Below, piece after piece: positions 7,657 to 15,129 of a DNA stretch of 18,889 nucleotides. This stretch comes from an uncultured Ignavibacteriota bacterium (GTDB lineage Bacteria > Bacteroidota > Ignavibacteria > UBA10030 > UBA8401). The stretch is from assembly GCA_903907305.1 (NCBI GenBank), contig CAIVNT010000010.1, positions 1 through 18,889 of the forward strand, written 5' to 3'. Position numbers and translations under genes: made by a program. The notes under the pieces are model-generated. The model saw only the letters and a program-made list of their open reading frames with translations, did not search any database and had not been told where the DNA came from. Each line of letters opens with the position of its first letter. The stretch's first letter is position 1.

Positions 7657-8340
7657 ATGGCACACATTCTCGTTGTAGAAGATGAACCCGAAATGCAGCG
7701 TGGACTGCGCGACAATCTCGAATTTGAAGGATATTCCGTCCTGGTGATCGGCGACGGCAAAAAAGCGCTTGAGATGATCCGTTCAAAAAAATTCGATCTG
7801 ATCCTGCTTGATGTGATGCTGCCGGGCATATCGGGCTTCGATATCTGCAAGACTGTTCGAATGGAAGGAATGACCTCTCCCATTATCATGCTCACCGCAA
7901 AAGGTGAAGAAGTGGATAAAATACTCGGACTGGAATTCGGCGCGGATGATTATATCACCAAACCGTTCAGTTTGCGCGAATTGATTGCGCGAATAAAAGC
8001 TGTCCTGCGCAGAACTCCCGCGGAAAAACCGGCATCGAAGGGGAAAATAATTGTCGGTCTGCTTGAAGCGGATCTGGAGAGTTATACCGCAACAAAAAAA
8101 GGGAAGCCTGTCGCTTTGACATCGAAGGATTTCGACATCATTCGGTATTTCTGGAATCATCAGCAGCAGGTGATCAGTCGGGACGATCTCCTGAAACATG
8201 TGTGGGGTTATGACGAATCGATCTCTTCCCGTACGGTGGATAATTTCATCGTAAAGCTGAGGAAGAATATCGAAAAAGATCCCTCATCGCCGAAGCACAT
8301 CATTACCATCCACGGCACGGGCTACAAATTCATCCCGTAA
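7657..8340 (+). CDS. OmpR/PhoB-family response regulator
   Basis: This 227-residue DNA-binding regulator has an N-terminal receiver domain with acidic pocket E8-D9, phospho-accepting D52 (LILLDVMLPG), T80 and K102 (YITKPF). A linker leads to a C-terminal winged helix, with LTSKDFDIIRYFWNHQQQVISRDDLLKHVWGYD and the RTVDNFIVKLRKNIEKDP recognition region. It ends in the conserved IHGTGYKF wing. Length and architecture are standard for the family. It is translated from a start three bases after the histidine kinase stop, so the two are almost certainly cognate partners in one operon. The genes it controls cannot be read from this window. A long repeat-rich gap follows it. Confidence 0.95.
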   Translation: MAHILVVEDEPEMQRGLRDNLEFEGYSVLVIGDGKKALEMIRSKKFDLILLDVMLPGISGFDICKTVRMEGMTSPIIMLTAKGEEVDKILGLEFGADDYITKPFSLRELIARIKAVLRRTPAEKPASKGKIIVGLLEADLESYTATKKGKPVALTSKDFDIIRYFWNHQQQVISRDDLLKHVWGYDESISSRTVDNFIVKLRKNIEKDPSSPKHIITIHGTGYKFIP

Positions 8341-8370
8341 TTCCAATTGCATCGCAAACACTCCAATCAA

Positions 8371-8477
8371 TGTCATTCTGAGTCCGAGCGTCAGCGAGGA
8401 CGAAGAATCTGAGGCTTAGCGTCAGCGATGACGAAGAATCTGAGGCTTAGCGTCAGCGATGACGAAGAATCTGAGGC
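8371..8477. repeat. GTCATTCTGAG repeat with a tandem 31-bp array
   Basis: The block opens with GTCATTCTGAGTCC, then carries GACGAAGAATCTGAGG. From 8399 a 31-base unit (GACGAAGAATCTGAGGCTTA plus GCGTCAGCGAT) occurs at 8399-8429 and 8430-8460, with a third partial copy at 8461-8477. A degenerate GCGTCAGCGAG precedes the first copy. The copies are contiguous, so this is not a CRISPR array. The 400-base gap between the response regulator and the next gene is made mostly of this and the two following repeats. Confidence 0.85.
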
Positions 8478-8493
8478 CGATAAAAGCACCTCC

Positions 8494-8559
8494 CAGATTC
8501 TTCACTTCGTCCCGGTACATTTCGACTACGCTCAGGGTGACCGGGACTCCGTTCAGAAT
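8494..8559. repeat. Inverted copy of the GTCATTCTGAG hairpin repeat
   Basis: CAGATTCTTC opens this unit and CAGAAT closes it, which is the reverse-complement arrangement of the neighbouring repeats. The inner arms GTCCCGGT (8509-8516) and ACCGGGAC (8540-8547) pair perfectly across a loop of about 23 bases. The loop itself contains TTCGACTACGCTCAGGGTGA, the reverse complement of the CACCCTGAGC type seen at 11374 and 17958. Confidence 0.75.
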
Positions 8560-8570
8560 AGCAGTTGTTG

Positions 8571-8623
8571 CCATTCTGAGTCCCGCAAAAAGTTTTACAT
8601 GCTTTGCGGGACGAAGAATCTGA
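8571..8623. repeat. GTCATTCTGAG-type hairpin repeat
   Basis: CCATTCTGAG followed by the arms TCCCGCAAA (8581-8589) and TTTGCGGGA (8603-8611), then CGAAGAATCTGA. The nine-base arms are perfectly complementary around a 13-base loop. The flanks match those of the units at 8371 and 13461 while the arm sequence differs, so the fold is conserved more than the letters. Confidence 0.8.
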
Positions 8624-8711
8624 TGCGCACAAAATGAATTCACCTGTCAACGTCATGACATCTTTTTACATCTTCTGACCCCTCCGCGACACCATTTCTT
8701 CCTGAATGAAG

Positions 8712-8719
8712 TATCTTTG
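8712..8719 (+). promoter_or_regulatory. Putative -7 promoter element
   Basis: TATCTTTG matches TAnnTTTG exactly and ends 22 bases before the ATG at 8742. Because it lies just downstream of an in-frame ATG at 8706, transcription from it would exclude that ATG, which supports the start at 8742. Confidence 0.5.
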
Positions 8720-8741
8720 GTTCAATCATTTACGGTGTCCT

Positions 8742-9815
8742 ATGAAATCATTCATCATTCTTCTTCTCGCAATCTCATCGCTGTACGCGATCGAGAGCAA
8801 ACAGCCCAAACAGATTGTAGATCTGCGCGGCACATGGAAATTCGAGATCGGCGACAACAAAAAATATGCCGCTCCGAATTTCGATGACAAAAATTGGAGC
8901 GACATCTTCGTCCCCGCCAACTGGGAGAACGAAGGTTTTCCCGGATACGATGGATATGCGTGGTACCGCAAAACTTTTTCTCTTCCCGCATATGTCAAAG
9001 GGAAACGTCTGGTTCTCAACATGGGATATGTGGACGATGTCTGCGCAGTGTATGTGAACGGTACGTTGATCGGAGAAGGAGGAAGCTTCGAACCGGATTT
9101 CCGCACGGGATACGATCAGGAACAGAATTTTTTAATTCCGGATGATGCGCTGCAGTTCGGTAAAGAGAATGTGATCTCCGTTCGGGTGTACGATGCAATG
9201 CAGGGAGGCGGCATCGTCCGCGGCCGCATCGGCATTACGGAAGAACAATCCGAGATCGGCTTTGTCTATCAATTTCCACTCCGCTGGAAATTTCAGACGG
9301 GCAACGACGAAAAATGGAAAGAGCCCTCATTCAACGACAAAACATGGTTCGATCTCATCGTTCCGGCAAAATGGGATTTCCAGGGGTTCCGTGATTATGA
9401 CGGATATGGATGGTACAGGATCACTTTCGATCTTCCGGCAAACACCGACAGAAAAAATTTGGTTCTGCTGCTTGGCAAGATCGACGATGTTGATGAGACA
9501 TTTCTGAACGGAGATCGCATCGGGCGAACAGGACGTGTGCGCAGTGATGGAACTATCTCCTCTTCAGAAGACTATCAGAAACTCCGCGGGTACGAAATTC
9601 CATCTTCACTGCTGAAAGAAAAAGGGAATGTGCTTGCCGTGCGCGTGTACGACGGCATGAAGGACGGTGGAATCTACGAGGGTCCCGTTGGCATCATCAC
9701 CGAGAAAGAATTTGATCATATTGACAGGGTCAATAACCGATGGTATTACAACCGTTGGAACACCAATGACGGCAATCCCATTGATTTATTCTTAGAAAAA
9801 CTTTTTGGGAGATAA
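8742..9815 (+). CDS. Exported protein with two tandem GH2-type sugar-binding domains
   Basis: This 357-residue protein has a Sec signal peptide (MKSFIILLLAISSLYA) and two copies of a beta-sandwich like the galactose-binding N-terminal domain of family 2 glycoside hydrolases, at about residues 25-168 and 175-320. The copies align at an offset of about 150: NFDDKNWSDIFVPANW against SFNDKTWFDLIVPAKW, YDGYAWYRKTF against YDGYGWYRITF, and VRVYDAMQGGGI against VRVYDGMKDGGI. No GH2 immunoglobulin-like or TIM-barrel catalytic domain follows, only a short tail with WYYNRWN. It therefore probably binds carbohydrate in the periplasm or at the surface rather than cleaving it. The start at 8742 is preferred over 8706 because the signal peptide begins there. 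It appears to be a single-gene unit ended by a terminator. Confidence 0.85.
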   Translation: MKSFIILLLAISSLYAIESKQPKQIVDLRGTWKFEIGDNKKYAAPNFDDKNWSDIFVPANWENEGFPGYDGYAWYRKTFSLPAYVKGKRLVLNMGYVDDVCAVYVNGTLIGEGGSFEPDFRTGYDQEQNFLIPDDALQFGKENVISVRVYDAMQGGGIVRGRIGITEEQSEIGFVYQFPLRWKFQTGNDEKWKEPSFNDKTWFDLIVPAKWDFQGFRDYDGYGWYRITFDLPANTDRKNLVLLLGKIDDVDETFLNGDRIGRTGRVRSDGTISSSEDYQKLRGYEIPSSLLKEKGNVLAVRVYDGMKDGGIYEGPVGIITEKEFDHIDRVNNRWYYNRWNTNDGNPIDLFLEKLFGR

Positions 9816-9856
9816 CATAGCTCCGGCATTCGCCATTATTCACAAAGTCCCCGCCG

Positions 9857-9888
9857 GCCCGAAGTCTGTATGATTCGGGCTTTTTTTT
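9857..9888 (+). terminator. Rho-independent terminator
   Basis: The arms GCCCGAA (9857-9863) and TTCGGGC (9874-9880) pair perfectly around a 10-base loop and are followed directly by eight T. It lies about 40 bases after the stop of the sugar-binding protein gene, which it should terminate. The remaining bases to 10037 show no further feature that I can support. Confidence 0.9.
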
Positions 9889-10037
9889 CAGCCGTTCAAA
9901 TCCTTCGCTTCAAAAATACCATATGGGATTGAATATTATGTGGGATTTTCAGTGTTCGTGACTTAGCGGCATTGTTTGTTCCAAAATGATTATGACATCA
10001 TAACATACCGGAGCATTTTTCCTGAACGTTTTTTTTG

Positions 10038-10046
10038 TATCTTTTG
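10038..10046 (+). promoter_or_regulatory. Possible -7 promoter element, one base longer than consensus
   Basis: TATCTTTTG resembles TAnnTTTG with one extra base and ends two bases before the ATG at 10049. If used, the transcript would start at or after this ATG, so either the spacing differs or translation is leaderless. It is a weak call made because the same TATCTT core precedes other genes here. Confidence 0.25.
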
Positions 10047-10048
10047 CT

Positions 10049-11362
10049 ATGGCAAAGTCGAAGAATCAAAAAGCGTGGGTCGTTTCGGCGGATATGGGAT
10101 ACGGTCATCAGCGTGCGGTCTTTCCTTTAAAGGATATCGCGGAAGACGGACTCATCACCGTCGGCAAGAATGATAATTCCTCAGAAAAAGAGAAGAAGCA
10201 GTGGACCCGCCTGCTGAATGTGTACGAATCATTCTCACGCGCCCGCGGAATTCCCGTCATCGGAAAACCGATCTTCGCCTTGCTCGATGCACTGCTGCAC
10301 ATCCCGAATTTTTACCCTATCCGCAATCTCTCCCGCAGCACGTATCAGGTGGATCTGCTGGTGAACAACATCAAAGCGGGCATCTGCACCGGAATGCTGC
10401 AGAAGATCTCCACCAAACAATTACCGTTCATCACTTCGTTCTACGCCCCGGCGATCGCGGCGGATATTAAAGGATATGAGCCGACATACTGTATCGTCTG
10501 CGATGCGGACATCAACCGTGTGTGGGTAGCGAAACAGCCGTGGGAAAGCCGCATCAACTATTTTGCACCGTGCGGAAAAGCAGCACAACGGCTGAAAACC
10601 TACGGTGTACCCGAAGACCGCATTTTTTTGACTGGTTTTCCCCTTCCGCACGACCTGATCGGAAAGAATCTCTCCATTCTGAAGCAGGATCTTGCCCAAC
10701 GGCTTTTCTACCTCGATCCCAAGAACCGCTTCTGGACAATGCACAAGCGTAACGTGGAGTATTTCCTTGGGAAAAGAAATTGTACATTTAAAAAAGAGCG
10801 AAGATTGACCATTACCTATGCCGTAGGCGGTGCCGGCGCACAGAAAGAGATCGGCGCACAACTGGCCTACAGTCTGCGTCACCGGCTTCATGGCAATGAG
10901 GTGAGGATTAATCTTGTCGCCGGTATTCGTCCTGAAGTACGCACATATTTTGAGGAAGTGAAGAGAGAGATCGGTTCGGAAAATATTTCCATCATCTACG
11001 GCGACACGCTCCATGAATATTTTCAGTCGTTCAATACAGCAATGCGGTCAACCGATATTCTGTGGACAAAACCGAGTGAACTTTCTTTTTATGCAGGACT
11101 CGGTATTCCCATCATCATGACACCAACGATCGGTTCGCAGGAGCGGTTCAATCGTCAGTGGCTCTTCGAGATCCATGCAGGAATGAAACAGGAAGATCCG
11201 AACTTCACCGAGCAGTGGCTGTACGACCTTTTGGATAACGGAACGATCGCGGATATGGCGTGGTCCGGTTTCTTAAAAGCCCGCAAACTCGGGACCCAAA
11301 AAATTATGGAAGTTCTGCAGACCGGAACGATGACACGCAGCAACTCTCCTTTAGAACGATAA
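10049..11362 (+). CDS. Divergent GT-B glycosyltransferase-like protein
   Basis: This 437-residue cytoplasmic protein has no signal peptide or clear membrane helix. Its first strand, AWVVSADMGYGHQRAVFPL (9-27), resembles the N-terminal GGGHxxAA loop of the MurG/MGDG-synthase (GT28) group, with G17 and H20 retained. Near the C-terminus, TKPSELSFYAGLGIPIIMTPTIGSQERFNRQW (340-371) has the layout of the GT28 donor-binding block. A central CDADINRVW segment (about residues 153-161) may be structural. The family is one I cannot name, so the activity is an inference from fold-like motifs. It precedes a second, more typical GT28-type gene, separated by 67 bases that hold a hairpin repeat. Together they could act on one glycolipid. 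A terminator upstream marks this as the start of a new transcript. Confidence 0.6.
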   Translation: MAKSKNQKAWVVSADMGYGHQRAVFPLKDIAEDGLITVGKNDNSSEKEKKQWTRLLNVYESFSRARGIPVIGKPIFALLDALLHIPNFYPIRNLSRSTYQVDLLVNNIKAGICTGMLQKISTKQLPFITSFYAPAIAADIKGYEPTYCIVCDADINRVWVAKQPWESRINYFAPCGKAAQRLKTYGVPEDRIFLTGFPLPHDLIGKNLSILKQDLAQRLFYLDPKNRFWTMHKRNVEYFLGKRNCTFKKERRLTITYAVGGAGAQKEIGAQLAYSLRHRLHGNEVRINLVAGIRPEVRTYFEEVKREIGSENISIIYGDTLHEYFQSFNTAMRSTDILWTKPSELSFYAGLGIPIIMTPTIGSQERFNRQWLFEIHAGMKQEDPNFTEQWLYDLLDNGTIADMAWSGFLKARKLGTQKIMEVLQTGTMTRSNSPLER

Positions 11363-11373
11363 ATCAATACGCA

Positions 11374-11420
11374 GTCACCCTGAGCGACCGAACCGTTTTC
11401 CGGTGAGGGAGTCGAAGGGT
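11374..11420. repeat. GTCACCCTGAG-type intergenic hairpin repeat
   Basis: GTCACCCTGAGCGACCGAA, then a T-rich loop, then TTCCGGT and AGTCGAAGGGT. The arms ACCGAA (11387-11392) and TTCCGGT (11398-11404) pair with one bulge. It sits between the two GT-B genes, 10 bases before the start of the second. The same outer flanks recur at 17958. A GTG at 11403 lies inside it and is not a credible start. Confidence 0.7.
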
Positions 11421-11429
11421 CCCAAAATA

Positions 11430-12578
11430 ATGAGTGAACAAAAACAAAAATACCTCTTCCTCTATCTCCGTACCGGCGGCGGACATCTTGCCCCCGCACG
11501 TTCGGTCGCGAAATATATCACTGAACAGCACGGCGAGACGATCGAACCGGTTTTGGTGGACGGTCTGGCAGAAGCGAAACCGTTTGCTCGGTATGTTATT
11601 GAGGATGGATACCGTCTGCTGCAGGCAAAAGCAAAATGGTATTATGAATTCCTGTACGCAACGAATAAATTCCCGCCGATCGGATATTTCAATGTGGCAG
11701 CGGCAAACTTTTATATCAAACCGTATATCCGAAAACGGATCATGGAAGAGAAGCCGGCGAAGATCGTCATTTTCCATTTCTTTCTCATCGCTCCGGTCTA
11801 TCAAGCTTTGAAAGAGCTTGGGTTATCCATCCCCGTTGTTACAGCCATCACCGATCCGTTCACCGCTCATCCGCTCTGGTTCCAGAACAAGCGGCAGCAG
11901 TTCATCGTCTTTAGTGAGCGGTTGAAACAGCATTGCCTGAAACGCGGCATTCCTGAATCCTCCGTCAATGTCTTCCCGTTCATCATCGATGAAAAATTCA
12001 CCGTTTCTCTCTCTGCCGAAATGATCACCGAGGTACGGACGCGCTTTGGATTCGATCCGAAGAAGAAGCTCGTACTCATTATCGGCGGCGGGGACGGTAT
12101 TCCTCATGGAAAGTCGATCCTGAACAACATCCTTTCAGCTCCGCTCTCCGTTCAGGTTGCCATCGTCTGCGGAAAGAATAAAGAACTTCACGCTGAAGCA
12201 TTGGAACTGAAGAAACAGTTCCCGGAATTATCTGTCTTCGGCTTTGTCGATTTTGTTTACGAACTATTGAATGCATCGGATATCGTCATCACCAAATGCG
12301 GTGCGTCGACGATCATGGAGATCCTGATGATGATGAAGGTCCCGGTGATCATCGATTATCTGTGGGAACAGGAACTCGGCAACATGGAATTCGTCCGGGA
12401 CAATCAGCTGGGAATATTCGAACGGAACATCTCAAAACTCCCTATTATTATCTCGCGTCTCTGCACAGATGAGCCATACTATACGTCATTCGTCCACAAC
12501 ATCGAAGCGCAGCATCTCCGCAACGGCACCGGCAGCGTCGGGGACTTCATTGTTTCTTCAGCAGGAACAACAACATAA
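11430..12578 (+). CDS. MGDG synthase/diacylglycerol glucosyltransferase-like GT28 protein
   Basis: This 382-residue GT-B enzyme resembles monogalactosyldiacylglycerol synthase and the processive diacylglycerol glucosyltransferases, which add a sugar from a UDP-sugar to diacylglycerol at the inner membrane face. The N-terminal lipid-side loop LYLRTGGGHLAPARSVA (11-27) holds GGGH (16-19). TAITDPFTAHPLWF lies in the middle, and the C-terminal domain begins at KKLVLIIGGGDG. The donor-binding block ITKCGASTIMEILMMMKVPVIID (287-309) contains G291 and E297, then Q314 and G317-N318. The ATG at 11430 is chosen because an in-frame GTG upstream lies inside a repeat. The preceding gene is a divergent relative. 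Sugar and lipid are not certain; a glycolipid role is the most economical reading. Confidence 0.82.
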   Translation: MSEQKQKYLFLYLRTGGGHLAPARSVAKYITEQHGETIEPVLVDGLAEAKPFARYVIEDGYRLLQAKAKWYYEFLYATNKFPPIGYFNVAAANFYIKPYIRKRIMEEKPAKIVIFHFFLIAPVYQALKELGLSIPVVTAITDPFTAHPLWFQNKRQQFIVFSERLKQHCLKRGIPESSVNVFPFIIDEKFTVSLSAEMITEVRTRFGFDPKKKLVLIIGGGDGIPHGKSILNNILSAPLSVQVAIVCGKNKELHAEALELKKQFPELSVFGFVDFVYELLNASDIVITKCGASTIMEILMMMKVPVIIDYLWEQELGNMEFVRDNQLGIFERNISKLPIIISRLCTDEPYYTSFVHNIEAQHLRNGTGSVGDFIVSSAGTTT

Positions 12579-12651
12579 GATGATTTCGTAACCGGTCATC
12601 TGCCGATCTGAAATAATGAAATTTAACAATCTTGTCATCCATGTAATTATT

Positions 12652-12659
12652 TAATCTTG
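12652..12659 (+). promoter_or_regulatory. Possible -7 promoter element
   Basis: TAATCTTG differs from TAnnTTTG at one base and ends 11 bases before the ATG at 12671. A TTG at 12632-12634 could serve as a loose -33 element. This is a weak prediction. Confidence 0.25.
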
Positions 12660-12670
12660 GAACGAACAAA

Positions 12671-13039
12671 ATGACACTCATCGAAAAAAACCTCTACTCA
12701 CAGATCCACCCGCTCCGATTGATCACAGACTGGGTCACCGGACTTTACGCCTGTTATCTATTGTGGTATCAGGAACTGATTCCCGCAATGATCACGGCAT
12801 TCGTCCCTTCGCTCATCGTTTCACTGGTGATTGTCCGTTTTGTTGACCTGGAAAAGGTAAAAAATTCCCCCTTCGGCCGCTATTTTAAGAGAATATATAA
12901 TAGAACAAGCGATCTTACGCGCTTTGGCGGTTTCGTTGTGATGGCCTGCGCTTCTTGGATGCAGTATTTCCCCGCTGTGGCTGTCGGACTCGCCATTATC
13001 ATCGGTACGTGGACGTACGGATTGTTCACTAAGAAGTAA
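12671..13039 (+). CDS. Small integral membrane protein
   Basis: The 122-residue product has about four hydrophobic segments: LITDWVTGLYACYLLW (about 17-32), MITAFVPSLIVSLVIVRF (37-54), FGGFVVMACASWM (77-89) and FPAVAVGLAIIIGTWTYGLF (92-119, perhaps one helix with a turn). The loop between the second and third segments is basic (EKVKNSPFGRYFKRIYNR) and so probably cytoplasmic. I do not recognise the family and assign no function. The ApaG gene starts 12 bases after its stop, so the two are probably cotranscribed. Its position after the two GT-B genes could hint at an envelope role, but a 92-base gap separates them. Confidence 0.7.
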   Translation: MTLIEKNLYSQIHPLRLITDWVTGLYACYLLWYQELIPAMITAFVPSLIVSLVIVRFVDLEKVKNSPFGRYFKRIYNRTSDLTRFGGFVVMACASWMQYFPAVAVGLAIIIGTWTYGLFTKK

Positions 13040-13051
13040 CTATATTCTTCT

Positions 13052-13435
13052 ATGGCAATATTCAGCGAGATCACCGAAAACATCAAAGTCTCCGTTCGTC
13101 CTCTCTATCTTGAGACGGAATCAAATGTCCTTTCGCGAAAATTCGTCTTCGCGTATTTCATTACCATCGAGAACCTCAGCAGCGACACCGTTCAATTACT
13201 CCGCCGCCATTGGATCATCACCCATCACACGGGCAAAGTGGAAGAAGTGGAAGGCGAAGGGGTCATCGGCAAACAGCCGGTGATCGCTCCCGGACAGAAA
13301 CATGAATACAACAGCTTCTGCATCCTGGAATCGCTCGAAGGATTTATGGAAGGAACGTATACGATGAAACGTTCCAACGGCAGCACATTCGGCATCACCA
13401 TTCCGCGGTTCATCCTCCGCGCAATGGATAATTGA
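13052..13435 (+). CDS. apaG: ApaG-family protein
   Basis: The 127-residue product matches ApaG, a small fibronectin-III-like beta-sandwich protein. Its role is poorly understood; it is annotated from enterobacterial genetics as affecting cobalt/magnesium efflux. The diagnostic block VEGEGVIGKQPVIAPGQKHEYNSFCILESLEGFMEGTYTMKR (about residues 69-110) holds the conserved GxGxxGxxPxxxPG loop. Another block, VFAYFITIENLSSDTVQLLRRHWIITH, forms the core strands. Length is typical for a stand-alone ApaG. It follows the small membrane protein by 12 bases. The family assignment is firm and the biochemical role is not. Confidence 0.93.
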   Translation: MAIFSEITENIKVSVRPLYLETESNVLSRKFVFAYFITIENLSSDTVQLLRRHWIITHHTGKVEEVEGEGVIGKQPVIAPGQKHEYNSFCILESLEGFMEGTYTMKRSNGSTFGITIPRFILRAMDN

Positions 13436-13460
13436 TAGCACTTTCAATCTCTTGTTGTCT

Positions 13461-13510
13461 GTCATTCTGAGTCCCATCCTATTCTTTTTATAGTGGGACG
13501 AAGAATCTGA
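13461..13510. repeat. GTCATTCTGAG-type hairpin repeat
   Basis: GTCATTCTGAGTCCCA is followed by an AT-rich loop and TGGGACGAAGAATCTGA. The arms GTCCCA (13471-13476) and TGGGAC (13494-13499) pair perfectly, with further CTAT/ATAG pairing inside. It lies in the 114-base gap after apaG and matches the units at 8371 and 8571 in its flanks. Confidence 0.8.
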
Positions 13511-13549
13511 AACGAATATAATAATTCCATCATTGATCAAGAGTATTCC

Positions 13550-14623
13550 ATGAAACTGACCGTTATACTTTTTCTTATTGCCAGCCTCTTCCTCGCTTCC
13601 TGCGGTAGCACACAGCAGTTCACTGCCGAACAATCCATCGACCTGATCATGGCGGAATATGCGAAACCGGACGGCCCCGGTGCCTCCGTCCTGGTAATGG
13701 ACCATGACAGTATCGTGTTCAAAAAATCGTACGGTCTCGCCTCAGTAAAGGAGCATATTCCTGTCACACCGGCAACGAACTTCCGTCTCGCATCGGTGAC
13801 CAAACAATTCACTGCTATGAGCATTATGATGCTGCAGGAGCAGGGAAAACTTTCCTACGACGATAAGATCATGAAATTCTTTCCGGACTTCCCTCTCTAT
13901 GGAAAAGATATCACCCTCCGCAATCTGCTCAATCACACATCCGGTCTGATCGACTATGAAGATTTCGTTCCCGATTCGCAGACATATCAGGTGCTCGATG
14001 CCGATTGTCTGAAACTGATGTCCAAAGCGGAGTCGCTCTATTTTGCTCCCGGCACTCAATACAAATACAGCAATACCGGATATGCGCTGCTAGCATTGAT
14101 CGTGGAGAAAACATCGGGAAAACGGTATGCAGAATTTGTGAAAGAAAATATCTTTTCAAAGAGCGGCATGGCAACATCGGTCGCATTTGAGAATGGAATT
14201 TCCACCGTTACAAACCGGGCATATGGACATTCGTTTGTGAATAATGTGTGGAGTGAAACTGACCAGAGCAACACGAGTGCCGTACTGGGGGACGGCGGAA
14301 TCTATTCCAATGTTGAGGATATGTCCCGTTGGATCTCGACACTTTGGAAGTTTTCCCTTATCTCCGAAAGATCCCAACTGAATGCATGGTCCGACGCTCT
14401 GCTGAATGACGGAACACCGATCGCATACGGTATGGGCTGGCACACAGAAACATATCGCGGCATCCATCATCCGCACCACGCCGGCAGCACACGGGGATTC
14501 AGGAATCATATCCTTGTATTTCCGAATGACCATTCGATGGTGGTCATCCTCACCAACCGCAATCAGAGTGAGCCGATCATCGAAGCAAAAAAGATCGCCG
14601 ATCTGTTACTGATACTCCATTGA
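13550..14623 (+). CDS. Lipoprotein serine hydrolase of the class C beta-lactamase family
   Basis: The 357-residue product begins with a lipoprotein signal ending in LASC (lipid-modified C18), so it is likely anchored to a membrane facing the periplasm or outside. The penicillin-binding fold shows S82-V-T-K85 (the SxxK nucleophile motif), Y173-S-N175 (YxN) and H310-A-G312, which stands where KTG occurs in penicillin-binding proteins. That combination is typical of the beta-lactamase/D-aminopeptidase/esterase family (Pfam Beta-lactamase). A true antibiotic-degrading role is not implied; many members are peptidases or esterases of unknown substrate. The DCC oxidoreductase starts four bases after its stop and is probably cotranscribed. 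A hairpin repeat precedes the gene. Confidence 0.9.
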   Translation: MKLTVILFLIASLFLASCGSTQQFTAEQSIDLIMAEYAKPDGPGASVLVMDHDSIVFKKSYGLASVKEHIPVTPATNFRLASVTKQFTAMSIMMLQEQGKLSYDDKIMKFFPDFPLYGKDITLRNLLNHTSGLIDYEDFVPDSQTYQVLDADCLKLMSKAESLYFAPGTQYKYSNTGYALLALIVEKTSGKRYAEFVKENIFSKSGMATSVAFENGISTVTNRAYGHSFVNNVWSETDQSNTSAVLGDGGIYSNVEDMSRWISTLWKFSLISERSQLNAWSDALLNDGTPIAYGMGWHTETYRGIHHPHHAGSTRGFRNHILVFPNDHSMVVILTNRNQSEPIIEAKKIADLLLILH

Positions 14624-14627
14624 TCGA

Positions 14628-15044
14628 ATGAGCGAAAAACAGTACATCCTTCTTTACGACGGCGTCTGCGGATTCTGCAACGGCACTGTTCAGCTGATCA
14701 TCAGACACGACCGGCACAAGACGATACAGTTTGCCGCTCTGCAAAGTTCGTATGCAGCTTCGCTCTTGGAGCGTTATCCCTATTTAAAAACCATTGATTC
14801 ATTGATCCTCGTCGAACATTCCGGCTCATCGCAGATGATCATCCACATCCGCTCGAACGGCGCTCTCGTCGTCGCGCAATACCTGGGCGGCTGGTGGACT
14901 CTCTTTTTGATCGCCCGCATTATTCCCGCACCGCTTCGTGATATTGTGTACGATCTTTTCGCACGCTATCGCTATCGTTTCTTCGGCAAATATGACAGCT
15001 GTTTCATTCCCCCTTCCGATGTCCGCTCTCGATTCATTGACTGA
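14628..15044 (+). CDS. DCC-family thiol-disulfide oxidoreductase (DUF393)
   Basis: The 138-residue product belongs to the DCC family (DUF393, YuxK-like), named for the DxxCxxC motif seen here as D11-G-V-C14-G-F-C17 near the N-terminus (LLYDGVCGFCNG). The CxxC pair suggests a thioredoxin-like redox function. Typical downstream features are present: IQFAALQS, a WW-containing hydrophobic stretch (about 90-105) and a C-terminal YRFFGKYDSCF. Cellular substrate is unknown for the family. It follows the serine hydrolase gene by four bases. The 85 bases after it hold the likely promoter of the next gene. Confidence 0.9.
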   Translation: MSEKQYILLYDGVCGFCNGTVQLIIRHDRHKTIQFAALQSSYAASLLERYPYLKTIDSLILVEHSGSSQMIIHIRSNGALVVAQYLGGWWTLFLIARIIPAPLRDIVYDLFARYRYRFFGKYDSCFIPPSDVRSRFID

Positions 15045-15115
15045 ACCTTGTTCTCTAACGGATGGACTCCGGAAAAAATATTCGTTTTCGCTGAACAATT
15101 CGAGTAAGTTTTTCT

Positions 15116-15123
15116 TATCTTGG
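15116..15123 (+). promoter_or_regulatory. Possible -7 promoter element
   Basis: TATCTTGG differs from TAnnTTTG by one base and ends six bases before the ATG at 15130, so the predicted transcription start falls at about the A of that ATG. This would be a leaderless message. It is the best candidate for driving the SnoaL-like gene and the downstream coiled-coil kinase-like gene. Confidence 0.35.
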
Positions 15124-15129
15124 CGTGGA

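Noticed and set aside
8399..8477. Possible CRISPR array
   Set aside because: The 31-base copies are directly adjacent with no spacers, and no cas gene is present.
8422..8656. Small open frames across the 8371-8623 repeats, on both strands
   Set aside because: They translate repeat flanks into low-complexity SER-rich peptides of the type often mis-annotated, with no start signal or conserved domain.
8706..8741. Upstream ATG for the double sugar-binding protein
   Set aside because: A signal peptide begins at 8742 and the promoter-like TATCTTTG lies between the two ATGs, so the upstream one would not be in the message.
13550..14623. Antibiotic-resistance beta-lactamase
   Set aside because: The SxxK, YxN and HxG motifs define the broad serine hydrolase family, and nothing visible shows activity on beta-lactams or a mobile context.
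14938..15129. N-terminal extension of the SnoaL-like gene
   Set aside because: It overlaps the DCC oxidoreductase gene by more than 100 bases and would bury the signal peptide inside the protein.
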